Shown here: piece after piece, positions 9,306 to 18,189 of the stretch
Layout: each line of letters starts with the position of its first letter
Position numbering within the stretch: position 1 is the first letter of the stretch
Assembly (NCBI GenBank): GCA_951812745.1
Contig: OX638327.1
Coordinates: 1,229,914-1,293,913, forward strand
Length of the DNA stretch: 64,000 nt
DNA from: an uncultured Nitrospirales bacterium
GTDB lineage: Bacteria; Nitrospirota; Nitrospiria; Nitrospirales; UBA8639
Direction of reading: 5' to 3'
Program-made: the position numbers and the translations under genes
Notes under the pieces: model-generated
The model's input: the letters and a program-made list of their open reading frames with translations, nothing else
What the model was told of the DNA's origin: nothing
Databases searched by the model: none

Positions 9306-9749
9306 CTACCAAGACCATCGCGTAGCCTGTGTCGAGGGGAGGTTCGCCATCCGGATCCAGAAATATTCAAGGGCTTTGACCACGGCGATAAAGGCTTCGA
9401 AGTTTGCCGGTTTGGTCAAATAACAGTTGGCGTGCAGATCATACGCCTTGGCCACGTCTTCCGGATTTTGTGAAGAGCTGAGGACAATGACGGGAACCCG
9501 CTTCAGCGTCTCATCACGTTTCACGAACTGTAATACTTCAAAGCCACTTTTTTTCGGCAGATTCAGATCGAGGACAATCAGCTCCGGGCAACCATCCCGT
9601 TTGCTGGTTTCCAAAAAGTGAGCGGCTTCGTCCCCATCACGGACAAAGTAGAGGGTGTGGTCCATGGAAGACGTTTTGAGTGCCTCCTTGATCAGGCGAA
9701 CGTCTCCAGGATTATCTTCGACGATCAAAATAACGGGGGATTTCTTCAT
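9306..9749 (-). CDS. Rcp1-type single-domain response regulator
   Basis: 147 residues from the ATG at 9749 (GGAG six bases upstream). It has the receiver fold: acidic pair in ILIVEDNPGD, phospho-acceptor Asp in LIVLDLNLP, the switch Ser in VIVLSSS and the conserved Lys in YLTKPAN. The long insert and C terminus (EALKTSS, ALEYFW) match the Rcp1 subgroup that pairs with phytochrome-like kinases. The LOV kinase at 12251-14023 has the kinase core of that type (SHDLQEPLR), so this regulator is its likely partner. It lies about 690 bp beyond the sigma54 regulator, perhaps as its own transcript. Confidence 0.9.
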   Translation of the reverse strand: MKKSPVILIVEDNPGDVRLIKEALKTSSMDHTLYFVRDGDEAAHFLETSKRDGCPELIVLDLNLPKKSGFEVLQFVKRDETLKRVPVIVLSSSQNPEDVAKAYDLHANCYLTKPANFEAFIAVVKALEYFWIRMANLPSTQATRWSW

Positions 9750-10439
9750 TGATGCTCCGCAGGGAACCTTACTCCCCGCCTTGCGTTCTTTGATTCTTTT
9801 AATATTATTCAAAGATTGTGCCAAAAGTCACCTTGGAAAAACCCAACAGAATGTCTTGTCGATTCAACTGGTTATGATTCCATGGCGGTCGCCGGCATTC
9901 TTCTTGGCTGTCTCATTAGTGTCTCATGGCTGTCTTATTGACGAGACTTTCATGCAGGCTTGCCCCTGCACACCAAGAAATGAAAAGGAGACGCCTCTAT
10001 CCAATTGCTGTCATCCTTGTATGTGTTCAGTCATTCGTTGACAGCATGCAGGGCTGACTCCAAGAGGGAAACTCGGAAAAAAGGGCCAGCTTGTTTCTGA
10101 TGCCGCCCTGAGCCTCTTCTGCTCGTGGCGTCGTAGCTGGCGAAGCGGTCGGTCGGCGGAAGAGCTGAACTCCCCTGCCCCCCCCTTATCAGGGGGACGG
10201 CAGAGCCCCTGAGAAGGGGGATTGAGGGGGTTGTCTGACCAAGGCAAGGCACTGGGGCACAAAAGCCTGTTCTGAGCCCGTCGAAGGGGAAGCGGTGAAA
10301 ACTGTCAACGAATACGTGAACACATACAGGGATGACGGAAGGAGAAAAACCAGCATGACAGATTCGGACTACGGTCCTACCAATGACCAATTCGGGGTAT
10401 CGTTGGCTATTTTCATGTCAGGCCCAAAAGAGAGTCGGC
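9750..10439. other. Intergenic mosaic of dispersed repeats
   Basis: Holds a CAGGCTTGCCCCTGCACACC repeat (9951-10008; relatives at 20733 and 43128), a perfect 35-bp TGTCA/TGACA repeat (10009-10043), a CCCCCTTATCAGGGGGACGG repeat (10165-10245) and a second 35-bp family copy in opposite orientation (10303-10336). The two 35-bp copies face each other across 260 bp. No gene. Confidence 0.6.
10009..10043 (-). repeat. 35-bp dispersed repeat, full copy
   Basis: Exactly 35 bp, beginning TGTCATCCTTG and ending CATTCGTTGACA, so the terminal five bases form an inverted repeat. The copy at 60503-60537 is the same length in the other orientation. Confidence 0.8.
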
Positions 10440-12176
10440 TTACGAGCGATCGTGTTTGGAAATGTTCAAATCATCCAACCAGCGATAGAAGGTGGCACGA
10501 CTGATGCCGAGCAGGTGAGCCGCCCTGGCTCGATTCCCGTTGGTTGCTTTGAGCGCACCTAACAGACGATCCCGATCCTTGACGGTTGAGGTCGGGTCTG
10601 CGGCGGGAACCGCAGGGTCGGATGATTCGAGCAGTTCCGGAGGAAAATGCCCGGGTTGGATGGTGTCTCCGTCGCATTGGAGCACGGCATATTCGATCAC
10701 ACTTTTCAGTTCGCGAATATTACCCGGCCAGTGATACCGGTTCAGACGTTGCAAGGCCTCGGCGCTGACGTCCTGCACGAACAGTTTTCCCATCGCCTTC
10801 CGGCATTGGCCGACAAACGCCCAAATCAACAGGGGAAGATCCTCGTATCGTTCCCGGAGCGGCGGCAAATGGATGCGGCCCACCCGAATGCGGTACAGCA
10901 GGTCGGCCCGGAAGGTCTGCCGGGCCACCTGTGCCTGTAAGTCGTGATGCGTGGCGCAGATAATGCGGACGTCCACCTTTCTCGGCTGCGATTCGCCCAG
11001 CCGGGTAATTTCTTTTTCCTGGAGCACCCTGAGCAGACTCGTTTGCACGGGAGCCGGCATGTCGCCGATTTCGTCCAGGAACAGCGTGCCCCCGTGCGCG
11101 GCTTCAAAGAAGCCCCGGTGGTCACTGTGGGCTCCGGTAAAGGCGCCTTTCTTATGACCGAATAATTGACTGCCCAGCAGGGATTCGGTCAGGCCGGCGC
11201 AATTCACCGCGAGAAAGGGGTGGTCTTTTCTCGGGCTGGAATCGTGCAGGGCCCGGGCCACGAGTTCCTTGCCCGTCCCGGTTTCCCCTTCGATGATGAC
11301 CGTCGAGTCGACCGGGGCGAGATTGCGAATCTGCCGGTACACGTCCTGCATGGGCCGGCACTTCCCGATCAGATCGTGGAATTGGGACTTGGCCTCCAGT
11401 TGTCTGCGGAGCGTATGAATTTCCGTGACGTCGTAGAGAAAGAACATTTTGGCGCGCGGGTCACGCGGGTCCTCGTGAATATCGATCTCCAGCCAACGTG
11501 CTGAATGGCCCGGGGGCGTAAACCGGACGAGAAATTTTTTTCGTTCGTCCTGCTGCATGAGCCGTTCCAGGGCGTGGACGTCCTGGTCGGCGAACCCCAC
11601 GGCGTCCTGCCACGGTCGGCCTTCCGGTATGGTTCCGTTCTTGCCCAGTAACCGAAAGGCGGACACGCTCATGTGGAGAATCCGGCCGTCAGGACCGATC
11701 AAAATCGTCCCAATGTGCAGTTGATTCAGAATGGAATGGAGATCCTCCGCGCTTTTTCGGAGCCGGGTATTCGCGGCTTCCAATTCGGCTTGGATGCGTT
11801 TCCGCTCGATGGCATAATCAACGGCCCGCATCAGGATTGGCCCGTCCACCTCGCCTTTGATCAGATAATCCTGCGCCCCTTCTCGCACGGCCTGGATGGC
11901 GGTGTCTTGGTCATTCAGGCCGGTGAGCAGGACTTGTGGGAGCGAGGGATAGCCTGCGGCGAGGTTCCGAAACGTGTCCAATCCCTGGCTGTCGGGCAAG
12001 AACAGATCGACCAAGGCGAGGTCCACGTTGCGTGCTTTCAACCGTTCATACGCCTCCCGGAAGGATGCGGCGGTGACGAGGTCGAAGGATCGCCCTTGCA
12101 GGTCACGAAAGAGTTCCCGAATCAGACCGGCATCGCCGGGATTATCTTCCACTAAGAGAATGGTCGTCGTGTTCAT
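10440..12176 (-). CDS. Sigma54-dependent response regulator with PAS domain
   Basis: 578 residues. Receiver domain (residues 1-125; acidic pair in LLVEDNPGD, acceptor Asp57 in [10 protein letters not shown]), a PAS-like segment (about 145-270), a sigma54-activation AAA+ domain (Walker A GETGTGKE; the GAFTGA loop that contacts sigma54; LFLDEIGDM) and a Fis-type helix-turn-helix ([20 protein letters not shown]). It should activate sigma54 promoters when phosphorylated. It starts 75 bp after the LOV kinase on the same strand, which makes the two a likely operon and signalling pair. Target genes cannot be told from the sequence. Confidence 0.95.
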   Translation of the reverse strand: MNTTTILLVEDNPGDAGLIRELFRDLQGRSFDLVTAASFREAYERLKARNVDLALVDLFLPDSQGLDTFRNLAAGYPSLPQVLLTGLNDQDTAIQAVREGAQDYLIKGEVDGPILMRAVDYAIERKRIQAELEAANTRLRKSAEDLHSILNQLHIGTILIGPDGRILHMSVSAFRLLGKNGTIPEGRPWQDAVGFADQDVHALERLMQQDERKKFLVRFTPPGHSARWLEIDIHEDPRDPRAKMFFLYDVTEIHTLRRQLEAKSQFHDLIGKCRPMQDVYRQIRNLAPVDSTVIIEGETGTGKELVARALHDSSPRKDHPFLAVNCAGLTESLLGSQLFGHKKGAFTGAHSDHRGFFEAAHGGTLFLDEIGDMPAPVQTSLLRVLQEKEITRLGESQPRKVDVRIICATHHDLQAQVARQTFRADLLYRIRVGRIHLPPLRERYEDLPLLIWAFVGQCRKAMGKLFVQDVSAEALQRLNRYHWPGNIRELKSVIEYAVLQCDGDTIQPGHFPPELLESSDPAVPAADPTSTVKDRDRLLGALKATNGNRARAAHLLGISRATFYRWLDDLNISKHDRS

Positions 12177-12250
12177 GTGCCTGGGTTCTCCGGCTCTTTG
12201 CCAAGAGATTGTAGCAGATTTCGAAAAGCCGGTCGTTTATGGCAAAGACT

Positions 12251-14023
12251 TCATGGCCTCCCGAGGGTGATCAGGGTGAAAAAAAAGATCGATCCCGTGC
12301 CGGGTTCGGATTCCACCCGGATTTTCCCGCCGTATTTTTCCACGATTCTTTTGCAGATGGCCAGGCCGATCCCCGTGCCCGGGTATTCGCTTTGACCGTG
12401 TAATCGTTGAAAGATCGAAAAGATGCGACCGAGTTGATCGGCCGGCATGCCGACCCCATTGTCACGGACCGAGAATTCCCACCCGTCCGGAAGCGCCCTG
12501 ACCCCCACGTGAATGCGGGCGGGGGCGTCTCCTTGGAATTTCAGCGCGTTGCCGATCAGGTTTTGAAAGAGTTGCATCAGGTGCGTCGGGTTGGCATGGA
12601 CGGTGGGGAGCGGATCGTGGGTCACCTCGGCGTGCCGTTCCCGGATCGACGCGGAGAGATTATCCAGGACCTGTCGAAACACGAGTTCACAGTCGGTTGG
12701 TTCAAACGATTTGTTCTCCGCCCCGACGCGCGAGTATTCCAGCAGGTCACGAATGAGTCGTTGCATGCGGGTGGCTCCATCCACGGCGTACCCGATAAAT
12801 TCGTCGGCGTCTTTGTCCAGCTTGCCCTGATACCGTTTGCCCAATAACTGGGTGTAACTCGCCACCATGCGGAGGGGTTCTTGCAGGTCGTGGGACGCCA
12901 CGTAGGCAAACTGCTGAAGTTCCGCGTTGGATTCGGCTAATTCCCTCGTTTTGTGCGCCAATTCAGTCTCCTGGTGTTTGCGTTGGGTCACGTCCGTTTG
13001 AATCCCGATGAAATGCGTCAGCCGGCCCTGGTGGTCCTTCACCGGCGCGATGTAGAGTTCGTTCCAAAACAGGCTGCCGTCCTTGCGATAATTGCGGAGT
13101 TCCGCTTTGCCCTCGGTGCCCTGCCGAATCGCTTGACGTATGGCGTCGAGCCCGGGTTGCTGATGGTCCGTCCCCTGGAGAAACCGGCAATTCTGGCCGA
13201 GCACCTCCGCCGGGGTATAGCCCGTGATTTTTTCAAACGCGGCGTTACAATAGACCGTGGGCATGTCGGGTTGACGAGCATCGGCAATGAGAATGCCGTT
13301 CGTCGCCGAATTGATCGAGCGGTCGCGTAAGACCAGTTCTTCTTCGGCTTTTTTTCGCTGCTCGATTTCCCGTTCGAGCCTGCGGCTGGAGGACACCACC
13401 TGTCGGGCCAGGACCATACTCAAGAGAATGACCAGGATGCCGATGACCGGTTCGCTTCTCAGGAGATCCACGATGTTTTGACGGGAATGGGCGCTGAATA
13501 ATTTGAACACGGTGCCGGCGTTGAGTTGCAGTTCACGTTGGAGTTGATTGAGTACGGCAAACGATTCCGACGACGGGAAGTGATCGGGATCTTCGAGGAG
13601 TAGAGTTCTGGTTTTGGCGAAAAATCGTTCAAGCAGGGAACGTTGTTGCTCCAGGAGATCCCGTATCCGGGCGGTCGGGGCCGCGGGAATCGAGCGCCGT
13701 TCGTTGGTGTCCAGGTTCACCACCACGTCGCCCCCGTGTTGCAAGGCATCGATGGAGTGCAATAACACCCGTTGGGTTCGTTGCAGGTCCATGCGAATCC
13801 CATGAGACGCCAACAGCATTTCATTGAGGTGCCGTTGAATCATCATGCGTTGGCGGCCCGCCACGTCCATGACCACTACGTCGATCTCGAGCGTTTTCAC
13901 CGCGTCATGGGTAAAGGCCAGGATGGCACCCAGCGCCAGCATGAAGATGCCCACCATGGCAAGCAGGCGTTGCCCAATGGTCAATGGAAACGTCATCCCC
14001 GATCTGGACGATGCATTCATCAT
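12251..14023 (-). CDS. Membrane LOV-domain histidine kinase
   Basis: 590 residues: TM1 (about 21-38), a periplasmic PilJ/NarX-type helical sensor with DVAGRQRMMIQR (53-64), TM2 (about 192-208), a PAS domain at 235-345, a HisKA box (SHDLQEPLRM, His378) and a HATPase with GTGIGLAICKRIVEKYGG. The PAS domain has the LOV signature GQNCRFLQG with the flavin-adduct Cys279, plus NYRKDG, FWNEL and FIGIQTDVT, so the flavin-contacting Asn and Gln positions are present. LOV domains sense blue light through a cysteinyl-FMN bond. It is followed by a sigma54 regulator and an Rcp1-like regulator. What it controls is unknown. Confidence 0.93.
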   Translation of the reverse strand: MMNASSRSGMTFPLTIGQRLLAMVGIFMLALGAILAFTHDAVKTLEIDVVVMDVAGRQRMMIQRHLNEMLLASHGIRMDLQRTQRVLLHSIDALQHGGDVVVNLDTNERRSIPAAPTARIRDLLEQQRSLLERFFAKTRTLLLEDPDHFPSSESFAVLNQLQRELQLNAGTVFKLFSAHSRQNIVDLLRSEPVIGILVILLSMVLARQVVSSSRRLEREIEQRKKAEEELVLRDRSINSATNGILIADARQPDMPTVYCNAAFEKITGYTPAEVLGQNCRFLQGTDHQQPGLDAIRQAIRQGTEGKAELRNYRKDGSLFWNELYIAPVKDHQGRLTHFIGIQTDVTQRKHQETELAHKTRELAESNAELQQFAYVASHDLQEPLRMVASYTQLLGKRYQGKLDKDADEFIGYAVDGATRMQRLIRDLLEYSRVGAENKSFEPTDCELVFRQVLDNLSASIRERHAEVTHDPLPTVHANPTHLMQLFQNLIGNALKFQGDAPARIHVGVRALPDGWEFSVRDNGVGMPADQLGRIFSIFQRLHGQSEYPGTGIGLAICKRIVEKYGGKIRVESEPGTGSIFFFTLITLGRP

Positions 14024-14354
14024 TCACTCCCCTCCTGAGGCCACCCTACTTCCCTTGAGAAGTCGAGGAAAATCGTGCGTGGTTGCGAAAGACGCGACAT
14101 GTGCGGAGATGGGATGCCGGCGGCGCGCATAGTGTTCCCTTTTCCCTCATTATGGGTTGTCACAATGTCTGACACAACCACGGCGCCCCCTCATCCCTCT
14201 CCTCTGTGGGAGGGGACAGAGAGGGGGCATCCAGGGTCGTTCTATGCCCCTCCTTTGTTTGTAGGGACAGGCCCTTCGTTCAGGATGACCACTAGGGGGC
14301 ATAGTAGACTCATACGCTCCCTTGACAAACCGAGAAAAGTATGGTTAACTCCGC

Positions 14355-14453
14355 TTCGAGAATGACAAAGTCGTCATTTTCCTGAAACAGAGAAGTTGTG
14401 TGAGGACAATGAACGTCCTTCCCCAACGCAGGTTGGGAAAGGGCGTTTTTTTT
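14355..14453 (+). ncRNA. Candidate small RNA or attenuating leader
   Basis: A hairpin AATGAC/GTCATT (14361-14378) is followed by a strong terminator (14413-14453). A TTGACA-like box lies at 14322. An alternative is a 23-codon leader frame from 14410 (ATGAACGTCC) that runs through the terminator. Either way transcription on the plus strand seems to end before the NifA-like gene. No known RNA family recognised. Confidence 0.3.
14413..14453 (+). terminator. Rho-independent terminator
   Basis: Stem CGTCCTTCCCCAAC against GTTGGGAAAGGGCG with a short loop, then nine T. No plus-strand gene ends just upstream, so it serves either a small RNA or the leader of the activator gene. Confidence 0.75.
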
Positions 14454-14616
14454 TGCCGAGGAGAACAGTTGGCGTAAATCCGTCGCGCAGGGCGTCAGTA
14501 CAGGGGAAGCGTTCTTATTCAGGCCGTCGATCACGTACCCAGGCACAGGCATCGGGGCAGTCACGGCGAAGCGTTTTCTCACGTGTCCAGACCGAGGCTT
14601 TTTGTTTTTTGGCACC

Positions 14617-15828
14617 ATGAAACGGGAGCTTTCACAGAACGACGACAAGCTCATCACCCAACTGTGGGCTATTCTGGATGGAAAGGATGCTCCTGAAACA
14701 CGAATCGGCCAAGCCTTGACGTTGCTGGAGCGAAAAGCTGAAACGGGAATGACGCAAGGCCGTTCTTCCGACGCGTCCGGGGTATCCCTGCGCCTTACGC
14801 AAGTGGGTGACGCGCCGAACCCTTTGAGTGCCGCCAGGAACACGAAGCCGGCGCCGATGCTTATTGGACACAGCCCGGCGATGCAAGCGGTCCACGCGGC
14901 CATTCGGCGGATTTCGAACACCTCGGCCACGGTTCTGCTCCGCGGCGAAAGTGGGACGGGCAAGGAGTTGGTTGCGCAGCGGATTCACCTCTCCGGCCCG
15001 CGTGCCGGTCAACCGTTTGTGGCGGTGCATTGTGCGGCGGTTCCGGACCCCCTGATTGAAACGACCCTGTTCGGGCATGAACGGGGCGCCTTCACGGGAG
15101 CGACTCAGGCCAGAAAAGGACGACTGGAGCACGCCCATGGCGGAACGTTGTTCCTTGACGAGGTCGGGGACATTCCCTTGTCAACCCAGATCAAGCTCCT
15201 TCGCGTGCTTCAGGATAAAGAATTCGAGCGAGTCGGGAGTGGGCAGACACTCTGCGTGGACGTCCGGGTGATTGCCGCGACGCATCGCCATCTCGAGGCC
15301 ATGGTCCGTTCAGGCGAGTTTCGAGAAGATTTGTATTATCGGCTGAACGTCGTGCCGCTCACGCTTCCTCCCTTACGCGTCCGGCGGGACGACGTGCGCC
15401 CGCTGATTACGCATTTTCTGGACACGTTTAATCGCGCCAATAACCGGGACGTTCACTTAGGGACGGACCTGGTTGATCTGATGAGCGTTTACCATTGGCC
15501 CGGAAACATTCGCGAGTTACAGAATTGCATTGAACGCTTAGTCGTCCTGGCGGAGACGCCGTTGATCGATGTCCCGTCCATTCCCGAATCACTCGCGCCC
15601 TATTTTGACCACATGCGAACCGTTCATTCCCGGTCCGCTCCCTGGTCGAGCAGCCCTGCCTCCCCCCACACGCTCCCTGCGCGGTTGGACGCGATCGAAC
15701 GGGACCGTCTTCGAGAAGCCCTCAGGCAAGCCGGATGGGTCAAGGCGAAGGCAGCCAGGCTATTGGGCATGACGCCACGTCAAATCGCCTATCGAATCGA
15801 AAAGTATCAGTTGATCGAGAAAGCCTGA
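14617..15828 (+). CDS. NifA-like sigma54-dependent activator without sensor domain
   Basis: About 403 residues. A short N-terminal region (about 75 residues) has no receiver or GAF domain. It is followed by the sigma54 AAA+ module (Walker A GESGTGKE, GAFTGA loop in GHERGAFTGA, LFLDEVGDIPL, arginine segment YYRLNVVPL) and a Fis-type helix-turn-helix (KAKAARLLGMTPRQIAYRI) very like NifA. Start could be 14602 (five residues longer). Lacking a sensory domain, it may act when expressed or through a partner. The formate/nitrite channel begins about 330 bp downstream on the same strand. I found no convincing -24/-12 box by eye. Confidence 0.9.
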   Translation: MKRELSQNDDKLITQLWAILDGKDAPETRIGQALTLLERKAETGMTQGRSSDASGVSLRLTQVGDAPNPLSAARNTKPAPMLIGHSPAMQAVHAAIRRISNTSATVLLRGESGTGKELVAQRIHLSGPRAGQPFVAVHCAAVPDPLIETTLFGHERGAFTGATQARKGRLEHAHGGTLFLDEVGDIPLSTQIKLLRVLQDKEFERVGSGQTLCVDVRVIAATHRHLEAMVRSGEFREDLYYRLNVVPLTLPPLRVRRDDVRPLITHFLDTFNRANNRDVHLGTDLVDLMSVYHWPGNIRELQNCIERLVVLAETPLIDVPSIPESLAPYFDHMRTVHSRSAPWSSSPASPHTLPARLDAIERDRLREALRQAGWVKAKAARLLGMTPRQIAYRIEKYQLIEKA

Positions 15829-16154
15829 GTGCCGGGATCCGCTGGAATTGTCGGGTTACGCTACGCTACCCTGGGCTACTCGACCTTTCTCCTTCTGGCA
15901 TCCCCGACCCGATCGGGGATCCAGGGTCTTTTGTCTTAACCCGACCCACCCGATCTTGAGATTTCTGAAAAATGTGTCTTTCCGTGTTTCTTTCGGCGCC
16001 ATCTCTCTATACTATAGAGAGCGAAAATTTCCCGGCGAATGGCTTGCCTGCCTCGCCGTAACGACCGAGCCCCACGTCCCTTCACCCGGTCTGAGTCACG
16101 ATGGCCCCGACGATCATTTGCGTCTAACTTCCACAACGAGAAGAGGTGCGAATC
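15829..16154. other. Intergenic before the formate/nitrite channel
   Basis: Contains a diverged copy of the GTCGGGTTACGCTACGC palindrome (15850-15885), a CCGATCGGGGATCCAGGG repeat fragment and the palindrome at 16003-16021 listed separately. Confidence 0.5.
16003..16021. promoter_or_regulatory. Perfect 9-bp inverted repeat upstream of the channel gene
   Basis: CTCTCTATA, one central C, then TATAGAGAG. It lies 134 bp before the formate/nitrite channel start. A symmetric site like this fits a dimeric regulator. The regulator is not known. Confidence 0.5.
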
Positions 16155-16967
16155 ATGTATCGAGAAGACTTGAAGCACATGTCGGACGTTTCACGAAAAA
16201 AAGTGGACTATATCCTCCACTCGCCCGGAGGCTATTTCATCTTGTCGGCCCTCGCGGGAATTTATTTGGGATTTGGCGTCTGTTTGATCTTTAGCGTGGG
16301 GGCCCCCTTCTACGCTGAAGGGTCGGCTGCCCTGAACCTGGTGATGGGCGTGTCATTCGGCGTCGGCCTGACGCTGGTCATCTTTGCCGGATCGGAATTG
16401 TTCACGGGTAACACGATGGTCTGCACGATCGGCGCGCTTTCCCGGGCGATCGCCTGGAAATACGTGGGTTGGATTTTCGTCTGGTCCTTCATCGGGAATC
16501 TGGCCGGCTCGTTAGCCGTCGCCTGGTTGGTTGCGCAATCCGGGGTGGTGGCCCAAGCCCCGCAGATGGATCTGTTCCTGAACGTGGCTGAAGCGAAAAT
16601 GTCCGTCCCGGCCTGGGAACTCTTCAGCAGGGGAGTGCTCTGCAACATGCTGGTGTGCCTGGCCGTATGGATGGCGGCCCGGACCACGAATGAAACCGCA
16701 AAAATCATGGTGCTCTTCTGGGGCGTGTTTGCATTCGTGGGGAGCGGATTCGAGCACAGCATTGCGAATCAATCGGCGTTGGGCATCGCGCTGTTCCTTC
16801 CTCACGGCGAAGCGATTTCGTGGGAAGGATTCATGTGGAATCAAATCTTCGTCGGACTGGGGAACATTGTCGGCGGAGCCCTGCTCGTCGGGGCGGCGTA
16901 TTGGCTGAGCAGCCCTTATCGCGTGACCCAGGAAGACCATCCAAGAGAAGTGTTCACCCGTCCGTAG
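16155..16967 (+). CDS. Formate/nitrite transporter family channel (FocA/NirC type)
   Basis: 270 residues with about six membrane segments, matching the pentameric FocA/NirC channel family. The conserved segments SELFTGNTM and ARTTNETAK are present, and FEHSIANQ fits the family's second half. In a nitrifier it would more likely carry nitrite (NirC-like) than formate, but the sequence alone does not decide. The ATG at 16155 is preferred to GTG 16146 because GAGG lies eight bases upstream. The NifA-like activator is the preceding gene and a palindrome lies in the upstream region, suggesting regulated expression. Confidence 0.9.
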   Translation: MYREDLKHMSDVSRKKVDYILHSPGGYFILSALAGIYLGFGVCLIFSVGAPFYAEGSAALNLVMGVSFGVGLTLVIFAGSELFTGNTMVCTIGALSRAIAWKYVGWIFVWSFIGNLAGSLAVAWLVAQSGVVAQAPQMDLFLNVAEAKMSVPAWELFSRGVLCNMLVCLAVWMAARTTNETAKIMVLFWGVFAFVGSGFEHSIANQSALGIALFLPHGEAISWEGFMWNQIFVGLGNIVGGALLVGAAYWLSSPYRVTQEDHPREVFTRP

Positions 16968-17016
16968 ACGGGGGATTGAAAAATGAGTCAAGGTCTCAAT
17001 AAGATATTCCCCGGCT

Positions 17017-17427
17017 ATGCAGACACTCGACGTCGATAATCCCGGACTGCCGGACCTGCAATTCGTGCTCATGGTGGCGGCCTTGTGTACCGCCGACATG
17101 CCGAGCCTGAACGTGCCGGAAGACGTTCGACGAACGGTCTTTGACCGCTGTTGGGCGTTGCTGCACGACACGTCCCCGCCAACGGAACCGTCCCTACGCG
17201 TGTTGGATCTGCGGGAGGGGGACGACGTGACCCTTGACGCGCTCGTCGCCGTCATCCGCAACACCCTGCATGCCCATGGCTACGCCAACATGACCTGGGA
17301 CCATGGGCCCAGTGAACCCACTCAATCGACCAGCCCGGATGCTCACCCCCTAACCGATCGCTTACAGTATTGGGACCCGGTTCATCCGCCACCGGTTGAC
17401 GGGCCACCCGAGTCGAGTCACAACTGA
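17017..17427 (+). CDS. Hypothetical protein
   Basis: 136 residues with a hydrophobic patch (LQFVLMVAALCTADM), an acidic middle (LDLREGDDVTLDALVAVI) and a Pro-rich tail. No family recognised and no clear ribosome binding site, so the start is uncertain. It follows the channel gene by about 50 bp on the same strand and may be co-transcribed. Confidence 0.5.
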   Translation: MQTLDVDNPGLPDLQFVLMVAALCTADMPSLNVPEDVRRTVFDRCWALLHDTSPPTEPSLRVLDLREGDDVTLDALVAVIRNTLHAHGYANMTWDHGPSEPTQSTSPDAHPLTDRLQYWDPVHPPPVDGPPESSHN

Positions 17428-17428
17428 T

Positions 17429-17623
17429 TTACGGCCATTCCTCATCGCATTTCTTGCAGGCAAGCGTTTCTCCCAACTTCTGTGCTCTCCCGTGTGGCGT
17501 CACCACCCATGGTCTTTCGCTCCACGGTGGCGCGTGGCGGACGTGTTGCCCGTGGCCGCATTCAAGATCGGCGACCCAATCACCGTGTTCGTCTTGATGG
17601 AAACCGATGATGCGTCGTTTCAT
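17429..17623 (-). CDS. DUF3565 small protein
   Basis: 64 residues with the DUF3565 layout: RRIIGFHQDEHGDWVADL at the start, CGHGQHVRH, then PPWSERPWV and a C-terminal CKKCDE. The paired Cys/His positions suggest metal binding. Role unknown. It converges with the preceding hypothetical gene, the stop codons being only two bases apart. Confidence 0.85.
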   Translation of the reverse strand: MKRRIIGFHQDEHGDWVADLECGHGQHVRHAPPWSERPWVVTPHGRAQKLGETLACKKCDEEWP

Positions 17624-17653
17624 GGTTTTTCCGTGACGGATCGTGGGTGACGT

Positions 17654-17683
17654 TGTCGGGTTACGCTGCGCTAACCCGACCTC
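17654..17683. repeat. GTCGGGTTACGC...GCTAACCCGAC palindrome
   Basis: REP-like palindromic intergenic repeat. Other copies at 18093, 20790, 22035 and 35620, with variants at 15850 and 35402. Both arms are intact here. Confidence 0.85.
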
Positions 17684-17786
17684 GTCGCTGAATTCTCACG
17701 CTTCACTGAGCCATCCGACTCTCGCAGGGATAACCGGGTCTGGCGGCTGCGAGGTTGGTATACACGTAGATGGAACAAATGCGCTT

Positions 17787-18035
17787 CTATGCCGAGGCCG
17801 GGTGTTTCATGTTCATGTAGACGCCGCCTCTTTCGAGTTCTTCCAGCATCTGGCGTAGCCGTTTTTCTTTTGTCTCCTGGCGCTTGGCGCGGTTGATCCA
17901 ACCGACGTAGTCATTCTGTTGATACGCAGGGCGCTTATGATAGGCTTCCATCAAGCCACTCTCATCCAAAGCTTGTTTGACAAAATCCGGCATCGGGGAT
18001 CGCGGTCGCTTCAGTTTGGAAACGTCCCTACCCAT
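17787..18035 (-). CDS. YdeI/OmpD-associated-type small protein, copy 1
   Basis: 82 residues corresponding to the C-terminal half of the YdeI/OmdA family: a PRSPMPDFV start, then YVGWINRAKRQETKEKRL and LERGGVYMNMKH. A nearly identical paralogue sits at 20330-20578 on the same strand; the two differ at only a handful of positions. Function of the domain is unclear (linked to bacteriocin protection by name only). The pair bounds the ATPase, VapBC remnant and MBL gene. Confidence 0.8.
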   Translation of the reverse strand: MGRDVSKLKRPRSPMPDFVKQALDESGLMEAYHKRPAYQQNDYVGWINRAKRQETKEKRLRQMLEELERGGVYMNMKHPASA

Positions 18036-18092
18036 CTTTCTGTCTCCTCACCAGCACGCAACTATTAATCAGGTTGCCCGCTTTAGCCTCGC

Positions 18093-18121
18093 AGGTCAGG
18101 TTAGCGAAGCGTAACCTGACA
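18093..18121. repeat. REP-like palindrome, variant
   Basis: AGGTCAGGTTAGCGAAGCG followed by TAACCTGACA, a variant of the same family with compensating changes in both arms (GTCAGGTTA/TAACCTGAC). The matched change suggests the folded form is maintained. Confidence 0.8.
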
Positions 18122-18189
18122 TCTTCCTAATCCGACCTACTCTTCTGAGGCCGTACCATGCAAACGATAGGCGTGATTCACGGCATGGC

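Larger units (their letters stand above)
14024..14601. other. Intergenic with possible small RNA
   Basis: Low-complexity T/C-rich sequence to about 14300, then the candidate RNA and terminator listed separately, then a stretch without clear features before the NifA-like gene. Confidence 0.4.

Noticed and set aside
12251-14023. Calling the kinase NarX on account of the PilJ/NarX-like sensor
   Set aside because: The kinase core is of the phytochrome/Rcp1 type and a LOV domain is present; no nitrate motif can be claimed.
15830-16154. Sigma54 promoter for the channel gene
   Set aside because: I looked for GG and GC ten bases apart near TGGC...TTGC; the candidates (for example near 16040 and 16100) have wrong spacing.
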